This document shows, in pieces, positions 12,178 to 21,857 of a DNA stretch of 64,000 nt (positions within the stretch are counted from its first letter, which is position 1; every line of letters begins with the position of its first letter). The DNA is taken from positions 13,467,632 through 13,531,631 of the forward strand of contig CM044867.1 of assembly GCA_024500155.1 (NCBI GenBank), in the 5' to 3' direction. This stretch comes from Chenopodium formosanum (Eukaryota > Streptophyta > Magnoliopsida > Caryophyllales > Amaranthaceae). The position numbers and the translations under genes were made by a program. The notes under the pieces are model-generated. The model made no database searches. It was given only the letters and a program-made list of their open reading frames with translations, and had not been told where the DNA came from.

Positions 12178-13502
12178 TGTTGGGGTTTGGTGAGTCCGAC
12201 TCACCGCGGAAATAAACCCAAAACCAAGAACGCACTCGCAATAAATAAAACCATGAACATAATTAAATTAATCACAAGATTAAGTTAAGCTAATTACCTT
12301 TGACGCGTGCTTCGCTCCAAATGAGCTCTTACTTGAAAGCTTCAAGTCCCGCTCGCACGGAGACCTGCAACGAAGTCCACCCGCACCAACAAAACCGACT
12401 AGGTCCAATGTCTTGGGGTTAGCAAGACCCGACCAATAAAACCCGAGTAATAATATTGAGTTCAAAGGTTTTCACTAATTGTGATGCCTTTTTCAACTCT
12501 TACTCAAGCATCATTCCCAATGCCCATACATGGGTATTTATAGGAAATGATGGGAGTATCATTTGCTCTCCCATCAATGTGGGATACTTTGATTTTTCCA
12601 TTTTATTTTAAAGCTAAAATAAAATTAATAATCAAGCTAGTAATAAATCAACAAGTGGCAAGCTCATGTGAGTGGTTAGGTGAGGAGTGAGGACCATTTG
12701 GAGAAGGGGGGGACCAAACTTGCTCCCCACACCCTCTCCCATATTCGGCCAACACACTCAACACACACACATGCACCTCAAGCCACATGGCACCCACCCT
12801 TGGGCACCAAGGCAGCCAAGGTGGGCTGCCATGTGGTGCTTGTCCACGGCAGCCACGCACAGCAGGCCCAGCAAGCATGCGGGCTGCTGCTGCTGCTGGC
12901 CAGCATGCCCCGCATGCTTGTGCGGGCTTGCTGCTGGCCTTGTGCCTCGGCTAGCAACGCTAGGCAGCCAGCCGTGCTGCTGCTAGCAGTTGCGGGCTGG
13001 CGCGCCTAGCATGCTAGCATGGGTGCGCTAGCACGCACCAGCCAGCCTAGCCTCGGCTTGGTGCGCATGCTAGCCACCATGCTAGGCCATATGCCCTTAG
13101 CACTCGGTTTGCTAGGGCATTCCGATGCTAGGGGCATTTTGGTCTTTTGTTGATTTATTACTATTTCTCGTCTCGTCTTTCACTATTTTTCGACTCGACT
13201 TCCGACGTTCGGTTTCGACGCTCTAAGCTCGAATTTCCGACGTCTAAATAAATATTACTCGGTTGACTCATTAATTCCTTCCGAATTAATTCGTCGATTC
13301 GGTTTGTTGAATGCTTGGGTGTGACCCGAAGGGTTCAGTCAAGATTAAGCTGTAACATTAATTATCCATTAATATTACTGATCGGAAGCGGCCTCCACCC
13401 AGGAATTCCGATCACTTGACCTTACTGAATATATTAGCTTTCTAATAATTCTGAACCCGCTAACGGAATAGTACACTTGTTCGAAGGACACCATTCCTTT
13501 CA
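12178..13502 (-). repeat. LTR of Copia B (5' LTR)
   Basis: This 1325-bp LTR is the partner of 3356-4673. It carries a 7-bp tandem duplication (gtgagga) near 12680 that is absent from the other LTR. The TATA box on minus is at 12535-12542. Confidence 0.95.
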
Positions 13503-15815
13503 CTTCGATCGGATCGAGGTGGGGAATACTTGAGCCAAGAATTCGATGACCATCTGAAAGAAAAAGGTATACTTTCAGAATTGACACCTCCAGGAACTCC
13601 ACAATGGAACGGAGTATCCGAAAGGAGAAATCGGACCTTGTTAGACATGGTACGATCAACAATGGGTCTTAGTGATCTTCCTATCTCTTTCTGGGGACAC
13701 GCACTTCTAACTGCGGCACTAACACTGAACCGTGATCCATCAAAAGCTGTAGAAAAGACTCCATATGAATTATGGACGAAGAAACCTCCTAGGTTATCTT
13801 TTCTAAAGATATGGGGATGCGAAGCATATGTCAAGAAATTGATCTCTGACAAACTTCATCCCAAATCTGACAAGGTTTACTTTGTGGGCTACCCAAAAGA
13901 AACCAAAGGGTATTACTTCTACAACAAATCGGAGAACAAAGTGTTTGTTGCTCGCGATGGTGTCTTTTTGGAGAAGGAGCACCTTTCCAAAATGACAAGT
14001 GGGAGGAAAATCGAACTCGACGAAGTTCGTGAGGATGAGCAACAAAATCATAATGACAGTCAAAGTGCTCAAACAGCATCTGTTGACGAAGGTCAAAATG
14101 TGCAAAGTCGAACCGACAATGCAAATGCTCAATCCATTACCCTACGTAGGTCTCTGAGGCCGAGATCTCAACCTGATAGATATCTTGGTTTAGTATTAAC
14201 CGAGAATCAGGACATCCTGATTATGGATGGAGATGAACCGGCAACCTACAAGCAAGCGATGGCAAGCACCGACTCTACTAAATGGCAAGAGGCCATGAGA
14301 TCTGAAATGGATTCCATGTTTGAAAATCAAGTCTGGGACTTGGTTGACTTACCCGAAGGTTATATACCGATCGGATGTAAGTGGATTTTCAAGTTGAAAA
14401 CCGACAAAGATGGAAATGTATTCATTTACAAAGCTAGATTGGTGGCAAAAGGTTATAGACAAGTTCATGGTATTGATTACGATGAAACCTTTTCACCAGT
14501 TGCAATGCTTAAATCCGTTCGGATCCTCCTAGCGATTGCTGCATATTACGACTATGAAATATGGCAGATGGACGTCAAAACCGCCTTCCTTAATGGTTAT
14601 TTGGAAGAAACTGTGTATATGACACAGCCTGAAGGTTTTGTCGACCAAAACAATGCTGGGAAAGTATGTAAGCTTAAGAAGTCCATTTATGGATTAAAGC
14701 AAGCAAGCAGAAGTTGGAATCTGCGTTTCGATGAAGCCATCAGTAAGTTTGGTTTTATCAAGAATCCAGATGAATCTTGTGTTTACAAGAAGGTCAGTGG
14801 GAGTAACATCGCCTTCCTAGTCTTATATGTCGATGACATATTGCTCATTGGAAACAGCATTTCGTTGTTAGAGTCTGTAAAGGCCTGGCTTGGAAAGTGC
14901 TTCTCAATGAAAGACTTGGGAGAGGCTCAGTACATACTAGGCATCAAGATCTATAGGGATAGATCGAAAAGGATGATTGGATTGAGTCAAAGTACTTATA
15001 TTGATAAGGTACTTGCTCGATTTGGCATGGATGAGGCCAAGAGAGGTCACCTGCCAATGTCACATGGCATAACCCTAAGCAAGAAGCAGTGTCCACAGAC
15101 ACCTGATGAGCGGGAAAGAATGAATCAGATCCCATATGCTTCGCTTATTTGATCTATCATGTATGCCATGATATGTACTAGGCCAGATGTGTCGTATGCC
15201 TTGAGTGCTACGAGCCGTTACCAATCAGACCCAGGAGAGGCGCATTGGACTGCGGCCAAAAATATCCTAAAGTACCTGAAAAGGAACAAGGATAAATTCC
15301 TGGTGTATGGTGGCACAAAGGATTTGGTTGTGGAAGGTTATACCGATGCAAGCTTCCAGACAGACAGAGACGATTTCAAATCGCAATCTGGATATGTGTT
15401 CTGTCTAAATGGAGGGGCGTTTAGTTGGAAGAGCGCAAAGCAGAGTACAACTGCAGATTCTACAACTGAAGCCGAATACTTGGCAGCTGCTGAAGCAGCT
15501 AAGGAGGCTGTTTGGATTCGTAAGTTCGTTGGCGAACTTGATGTTGTACCCTCTATAAAGGGTCCAATAGCCCTCTATTGTGACAACAATGGAGCTATTG
15601 CTCAGGCCAGAGAACCTAGAGAACATCAGAAGGTCAAACATGTCAAGCGGCGATTTCACATGATTCGAGAATGGAAATCAGAGGGTGAAATCAGAATTTG
15701 CAAAGTTAGAACGGATGACAATGTAGCCGATCCACTTACTAAACCTTTGCCTCAAGTGAAGCACAACAAGCACGTTGAGGCAATGGGAATCAAGCATGTT
15801 GGAGACTGGCTTTGA
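13503..15815 (+). pseudogene. Copia A integrase-RT-RNase H (3' half), one further stop
   Basis: The reading frame from 3355 resumes after B with the integrase catalytic region (SDRGGEY, ERRNRT). RT (TAFLNG, YVDD near 14830) and RNase H (YTDAS, TEAEY, CDNN) follow. TGA at 15150-15152 replaces GGA of C and splits the ORF just before the conserved MYAMICTRPD segment. The rest (15153-15815) is open and ends with the same C-terminus as B and C. With the stops in gag/protease and the insertion, A is inactive. Confidence 0.93.
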
Positions 15816-16593
15816 TTTCCTTGTTTAGTGTTTTCAGTTAATTTTGAGAAAAGTTAATGTAAGACACTAAGGAAAACCATTCATGTTTGGGAGTAATATA
15901 AAATTTCATGCAACATTTTATTACTCCGTTATGCTATTTAATTGTGGTTTAGGATTAAATAATGAGTCCATTCGATTCTGAGAATATTCAAAATAGGGTA
16001 TCAAGACCAGTCTTGGTAAGGAAACACCTATTAAGTGAACATTGAATATTATAATCGAAAATTATCCCTAATCAAGGTCATTTAAACGATGGACGATTAA
16101 TGACCATTTGAGATTAGTGTGTAGTCTGATTTATAGCACCGTTTCATGTGCTACGAGGACATGATTGTCATAAATCATTTGCACAGGTATTGGTTTAGAA
16201 CCATACTGGATCGACCTATGAAAATACTTTAAGAAATTAAAAATTTTTGTCATAAGTATACTTCTCATTATGGCTATCGGAACCTATTTCCTCGACCATG
16301 AGTAGTGGGAGTTCTCTTGTTTGAGTACTAGTTCGCTTTGATGTTGTCAAACGTCTGCCGTAATAGGGGATTATAACGGCAACACTCGGGCGGCTAGGTC
16401 CTCTCAGTAAGAGGAGCTACATTACAAGACTAGGAATGTCCCCTGACAGTCGGACTCGGAATCGGGAAACACTTCTGGACGTAATAAGGATGACAAGATA
16501 AATCTTACCTTATAGTTCATGAAGAGACATTAAGCGACATAGGAAAGGGCTGTACACAAAATGAGCACTTGTCCGGAAGGACAAGTGGGAGAT
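15816..16593 (+). other. Copia A 3' untranslated region and polypurine tract
   Basis: This is collinear with 24570-25450 of C but lacks about 110 bp at position ~16443, where the C sequence around 25195-25303 is missing. It ends with the perfect hairpin 16566-16587 (cacttgtcc, loop ggaa, ggacaagtg), which contains part of the PPT (aagtgggagat). Confidence 0.8.
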
Positions 16594-17912
16594 TGAAAGG
16601 AATGGTGTCCTTCGAACAAGTGTACTATTCCGTTAGCGGGTTCAGAATTATTAGAAAGCTAATATATTCAGTAAGGTCAAGTGATCGGAATGCCTGGGTG
16701 GAGGCCGCTTCCGATCAGTAATATTAATGGATAATTAATGTTACAGCTTAATCTTGACTGAACCCTTCGGGTCACACCCAAGCATTCAACAAACCGAATC
16801 GACGAATTAATCCGGAAGGAATTAATGAGTCAACCGAGTAATATTTATTTAGACGTCGGAAATTCGAGCTTGGAGCGTCGAAACCGAGCGTCGGAAGTCG
16901 AGTCGAAAAATAGTGAAAGACGAGACGAGAAATAGTAATAAATCAACAAAAAGACCAAAATACCCCTAGCGTCGGAATGCCCTAGCAAACCGAGAGCTAA
17001 GGGCATATGGTCTAGCATGGGGGCTAGCATGCGCACCAAGCCGAGCCTAGGCTGGCTGGTGCGTGCTAGCGCACCCATGCTAGCATGCTAGGCGCGCCAG
17101 CCCGCAACTGCTAGCAGCAGCACGGCTGGCTGCCTAGCATTGCTAGCCGAGGCACAAGGCCAGCAGCAAGCCCGCACAAGCATGCGGGGCATGCTGGCCA
17201 GCAGCAGCAACAGCCCGCATGCTTGCTGGGCCTGCTGTGCGTGGCTGCCGAGGACAAGCACCACATGGCAGCCCACCTTGGCTGCCTTGGTGCCCAAGGG
17301 TGGGTGCCATGTGGCTTGAGGTGCATGTGTGTGTGTTGAGTGTGTTGGCTGGCTATGGGAGAGGAAGTGGGGAGCAAGTTTGGTCCCCCCCTTCTCCAAA
17401 TGGTCCTCACCTAACCACTCACATGAGCTTGCCACTTGTTGATTTATTACTAGCTTGATTATTAATTTTATTTTAGCTTTAAAATAAAATGGAAAAATCA
17501 AAGTATCCCACATTGATGGGAGAGCAAATGATACTCCCATCATTTCCTATAAATACCCATGTATGGGCATTGGGAATGAGGCTTGAGTAAGAGTTGAAAA
17601 AGGCATCACAATTAGTGAAAACCTTTGAACTCAATATTATTACTCGGGTTTTATTGGTCGGGTCTTGCTAACCCCAAGACATTGGACCTAGTCGGTTTTG
17701 TTGGTGCGGGTGGACTTCGTTGGAGGTCTCCGTGCGAGCGGGACTTGAAGCTTTCAAGTAAGAGCTCATTTGGAGCGAAGCACGCGTCAAAGGTAATTAG
17801 CTTAACTTAATCTTGTGATTAATTTAATTATGTTCATGGTTTTATTTATTGCGAGTGCGTTCTTGGTTTTGGGTTTATTTCCGCGGTGAGTCGGACTCAC
17901 CAAACCCCAACA
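16594..17912 (+). repeat. Copia LTR shared between A and C
   Basis: This 1319-bp LTR serves as 3' LTR of A and stands where the 5' LTR of C should be. It starts TGAAAGG after a PPT and ends CCCCAACA. The TATA box tataaata is at 17548-17555, followed by the palindrome cccatgtatggg. A GC-rich palindromic block spans about 17020-17330. Donor-like sites are CAA/GTAAGA near 17757 and AAAG/GTAATT at 17793. In the GC block it resembles B's LTRs more than the terminal LTR at 25451, which fits a recombinant dimer. Confidence 0.92.
17548..17555 (+). promoter_or_regulatory. TATA box of Copia LTR promoter
   Basis: tataaata is preceded by an AT-rich stretch and the GC-rich U3 block. It is conserved at 26418-26425, and on minus at 3713-3720 and 12535-12542. 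Transcription should start about 30 bases downstream (inference). Confidence 0.7.
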
Positions 17913-17925
17913 CAAACCCCTACAG

Positions 17926-17938
17926 CGGTATCGGAGCC
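17926..17938 (+). promoter_or_regulatory. Altered primer binding site of Copia C
   Basis: cggtatcggagcc differs from the B site tggtatcagagcc at two positions, including the first base, which pairs with the tRNA terminal A. Relic D has a very similar version (cggtattggagcc) at about 55850. Confidence 0.65.
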
Positions 17939-20241
17939 TCGCTCGTTTATTTTTAAAATCATTAATTTTTCAAGGTGTCATTATGGCTTATTTTTTCTGG
18001 TTTTAAGTTGCTAATTATATTAGTAACTCGTTTTTTCTAATTTTACCTCGTATTAGAGCTATCTTCAGCCCCGAACTCAGATTTCGACCCTAAAATAGTG
18101 AATTTTGGGTGGAAAAGGTGTTCTGGAAATGGTTTTACCCTTTTAGGGCTCGGTTTTTAGCCAGAAAACGACCAGAAATGCATTTTTCGAGGGATTTTTC
18201 GTTTTGACGAAAAATTTTAAGTCTTTCTAACCTTGAAAATTGATTGCATATTTATGGTGGTTATGTAAATGTTTCTTTTCTTATTTTAATATGCATTTTT
18301 AGACCACTTTAAGCATGATTACTTGGTAGTAATTGGTGCTTGAAAGTTTGGTTTTATTTTTCACATAATTGCAAATTAATTGCATTGAGTGTGAAATAGT
18401 TGTTCTTTGATGCTTCCAAGTATTAAAGATTCAATCATTACTTATGATAAGTGATTGAAACTTTGAGTTACTAAATTCCATGAATTTTGGTTAAACTTTG
18501 TTGATTTAATCATTTTTTAGTTGATTGGAATCATAAATTTTAAAACTTGTGATAGAAATTGCTTTATCTTCATATTGGAAGATATAATTTTTCATGAAGT
18601 CACAAGTATTAAAGTTGGAGTTTTTATTGAACTTATGTTCATTTTTCCAACTCCCTTTTATTTTGTCAAAATCTCAAGATTAATTTAAAGTGATTAAATT
18701 AATAGTGAGAAATGCCCTAATTATTTTTGTTACACCAAGTTAGACCAATTTTATTAAAGAAATGATTCTTGGTAATAAATTTGGTTAATTGCTTTGGATG
18801 AATTATTTAAGTTGGACTTGTTATTTTTCATCTTTCCTCAAAAATTGATTCTAAAATTAATTTAGAATTGATTTATAATGTCACACGCAAAATTCGATAA
18901 TTTTTCGAAGCATTAGCACGCAACACGAGGCCTAAGAGCCCCGAGCTAGCTCTCGGCCAGCTGGGCTGCTCACGCAACCCATATGTGGTTGCCGAGGCTG
19001 CTGGGTGCTTCGTGCTTAGGTGCGTGGTGCTGTGCGTCTGTGTGTGCGAGGAAGGGCGTGGGCTGCTGCTCGTTGCCAGCCACATGCCGCACCAGCCAGC
19101 AACGAGCAGCAGCATGGCGCAGCAGCAGCATAGTGTTGTGCGCGCTGTGCGTGCTGCTACGCTTGGCTTGGCTGGGCGTGGCGTGTGCGAGCACAAGCAG
19201 CCCATGGGCATGCTTGGTGTTGCGGGGTGCCGATGGTTATGCTACGAGCTTGTTGTACGGTATGTACGATTCAATAATTAGCATAATAACCCCGGGTTAT
19301 TAAGTCGATGCTATTTTAAAGTTAATTTTAGCATTGCTTAATATGTAAATAAGGGTAATTTTGGGTTCCAAGTCTTAGTGCTAGGCACTTAGACATTATG
19401 GAATACGTAATTTTGCTTAACTTGTCGTTTTAATTATTTTAATTATTTTGTTTATTTAATTAAAATTTTGGAGGCTAGGCCTCGGGTTTATGAGCGACAT
19501 TTGCAAAATTAATTTTGACAAATATTTGGGTTCACCGACTTAATTGATTGGATTAATTAAGTTTGGATGCGGAATTTAGTGGGAGCGTATCTTAGTCATT
19601 ACCTTAAACCGGATAAAACAACTTTGACTAGTTTAATTAGGCGTGTTAATTGAATTAACCACCTAGATTAATTACTAGTTCGCGCGCGGTTTTATGCATT
19701 GTTACTTGTTTAATCGTTGTAAAATGCATGGGCCATTCACAGATAGTGAATGGATGAATGGAATGTAAAATTCTCTCACAGGTTTTATGAAATGGCAACT
19801 AGTGGGGCCCGATTAGGATAGAAAATACGGACTGTGATCCGTGATGTATTTTTGTAAATCTAAATACGGTCTGCGAACCGTTGAGTATTTTTGTACCTTA
19901 ATATTTAGATTAGTCCTAATCGTAGACACTAGCAATTATATTATTTGGTCAAGTCTTGAAGACGGGGTTCTTAGAAGATGAAGCCATGAAGTTGCAAAAG
20001 AAGACCTTTTGAAGACTTGAAGATCTCAAGGGGTCATGCTAGTTGCCAAATGCATCTCTATTTATGTTTTCGATATATATTTATGTTTATATATATGAAT
20101 TATATGTTAGATGCATGGTTAGGATTTCGAATGTTGAGATGATTAATTAAGTTCACTTAAATCAACCAACATAGAAACCCTAGGTCCCTTAAAATTGAGT
20201 AAAACTTGCCATTCCAAAACACACTTACCAACCGAACGAGG

Positions 20242-20277
20242 GTAGTGGTGGGCTACGCCAAAGCGAGGCATCACTAC
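20242..20277 (+). other. Conserved leader stem-loop, copy C
   Basis: It has the same arms and loop as 1257-1292. It lies about 390 bases upstream of the gag ATG. Confidence 0.6.
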
Positions 20278-20416
20278 TTCTCCAAGGAACGTAAGACATA
20301 CTAGGTATGCAAGTGGTTTTGGTTATACTCAACGATATGAGTGATGGAGTCCTAACATGTCGTGGCAAAGTGAATAAATTGTTTAGAGAGCATGGGATGC
20401 GACGATTTATTCAACC

Positions 20417-20502
20417 AAGAGTGGCTTGGAGCCATTAGCAAAGCGTTGCTTACCTAAGGAGATTGAGTGTTAAGACAAGCCAAAGCATGCTTAACCACTC
20501 TT
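20417..20502 (+). repeat. Inverted repeat upstream of gag, copy C
   Basis: The arms aagagtgg and ccactctt enclose about 70 bases that hold a smaller agcaa/ttgct hairpin. Same arrangement as at 1432-1517. Confidence 0.5.
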
Positions 20503-20667
20503 TGTTTCTTTGGATCTTGGAATCGACTTATTCTCACCAATATTGGGGACAATCTTTAATGTGTGAATAAGACGTTTTTTAAATAAGTTTGATTAAAATG
20601 CATGATTTCAATCTTATTTAAGTATAATGAATGGTTTTTCATTTTAAATTCTTTCAATTGTAGAATC

Positions 20668-21561
20668 ATGTCTTCAACTAATAACATCGACCTTATGCTC
20701 CCGGAATTGCCCAAAAAGTTGCCAATTTCTCTGAACTTGGTAAACTTTAAGGAATGGGAAGAGGAACTCCGAAAGACCCTCCGAAATTGCTACCTAGAGC
20801 ACATTCTGGACACTCAAATCCCGAGTTTCTACTCAAAGGGGATTATGAGTGATGAGGCACATGAGGAATGGAGTGAGGATTGCAAAAGAGTTTCCAGACT
20901 CATGGCAAACTCCATCCCGGTACAATGGAAGGAGAAGTTCTCCAACTATTTTCCGGACATGATGCTCAAAGCTCTAGAAGACGTAGTCAATTTGAGAGTC
21001 ACCAAGAGTACCAGAGGCAACTATGATAGACTTGTGGAAGATGTGACTAGGTCACTCTCGAACATGAGGATCAAGCCACCGCAAGATGGATGTCACGTCA
21101 AAGAGAGACAAGAAGTATGGGCTAAGGTCTATAATGCAAGACTTAGACCCGGGATGCCACTTCAAGCTCATGTGCTCAACATGACAAGGCTATTCACCCA
21201 TCTGGAGCTAATTGGCAAACCAGTGGAAGATGAGCAAGCAGCTCTCATGCTACTAAGCTCACTCCACTCGGGGTATGTTGCATTAAAGATGCGACTTACG
21301 GCCAAGCGGAACAAACTTTCCTTGATGGAAGTTATTCAAGAGCTCCAGAAAACCTATTCTTGCAAGAAGGCTAAGGTTGCCCTGAGACCAAAGAAGAAGG
21401 AGTTCAAGAACAAAGCTAAGATGCGCTGCTTCTATTGTAGTAGACCCGGACACTACAAAAGAGAATGTAGCATGTATCTAGCAGATGAGGCGAATGGAAA
21501 AGTAACCTCGATCTCAGGTATCATCTTTACACTTGAACATAAGCAATTTATGAGGTATTAG
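20668..21561 (+). CDS. Copia C Gag, variant type (297 aa)
   Basis: The start ATG at 20668 (MSSTNN) follows an acceptor-like tract. The upstream in-frame ATG at 20602 lies in the leader. The protein is intact, with a capsid-like region and zinc knuckle CFYCSRPGHYKREC (residues ~254-267), and it is nearly identical to B's Gag. DNA before the ATG and after 21840 is nearly identical to Copia A, but the gag body is not, so gag has been exchanged within this family. The ORF ends where protease should begin. It could package RNA in trans if expressed (inference). Confidence 0.88.
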   Translation: MSSTNNIDLMLPELPKKLPISLNLVNFKEWEEELRKTLRNCYLEHILDTQIPSFYSKGIMSDEAHEEWSEDCKRVSRLMANSIPVQWKEKFSNYFPDMMLKALEDVVNLRVTKSTRGNYDRLVEDVTRSLSNMRIKPPQDGCHVKERQEVWAKVYNARLRPGMPLQAHVLNMTRLFTHLELIGKPVEDEQAALMLLSSLHSGYVALKMRLTAKRNKLSLMEVIQELQKTYSCKKAKVALRPKKKEFKNKAKMRCFYCSRPGHYKRECSMYLADEANGKVTSISGIIFTLEHKQFMRY

Positions 21562-21611
21562 ATACCGGAAAAATTGGCTCACTATATGCTCCTATCTCAG
21601 GAACAAAGTGA
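21555..21611 (+). pseudogene. Protease remnant in Copia C
   Basis: Overlapping the gag end in another frame, gta tta gat acc gga encodes VLDTG, as in A's protease near 2568. The frame then runs into TGA at 21609-21611 after 19 codons. Flanking DNA (tggctcac, ctcagg) still aligns with A, so this is a scar and not chance. The remaining protease motifs and flap region are absent. Confidence 0.6.
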
Positions 21612-21857
21612 GCGATGCTTTTCAAGTGGATATGAGTACAAGTGGAAGAAGAAGATGATCTTTCAAAGAACACTTGTAACCTCATATTTTGTCTAGATTT
21701 AAAACTTGTTTAGTTTTATCTACCATATTTTGATCTTGTGGCGTTGGACGTCATTGTAAACTTGATCGCAAGATATATCATCTTGTTTATATTTATGGAA
21801 TGACACGTTTGTGTATTTGGACAAATTGTTTATAATGATACCAAAAGAGCTAAGACC
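21612..21857 (+). other. Copia C gap between protease scar and pol
   Basis: About 245 bp of AT-rich sequence with stops in all sense frames that I checked. Its last 35 bases (from ataccaaaagagc) match Copia A upstream of integrase. How pol would be translated from here is unclear. Confidence 0.65.

Larger units (their letters stand above)
3356..13502 (-). mobile_element. Copia element B, complete, inserted in Copia A integrase
   Basis: This 10.1-kb minus-strand element has two LTRs (3356-4673 and 12178-13502), a tRNA-iMet-type primer site, a polypurine tract, gag (9450-8557), pol (8260-5558) and a 5-bp TSD. The two LTRs differ by roughly seven substitutions and a 7-bp duplication that I noticed by eye, so the insertion is recent. 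It belongs to the same family as the A and C copies around it but lies in opposite orientation, so it forms long inverted repeats with them. It has the B/C-type gag and lacks a working protease. Confidence 0.95.
17913..20667 (+). other. Copia C untranslated leader
   Basis: This 2.75-kb non-coding leader has a GC-rich island at about 18960-19260 and AT-rich sequence elsewhere. The stem-loop lies at 20242-20277 and the inverted repeat at 20417-20502. It ends with the acceptor-like tract ttctttcaattgtag at 20663. About 13 extra bases (caaacccctacag) separate the LTR end from the primer site. Confidence 0.8.
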
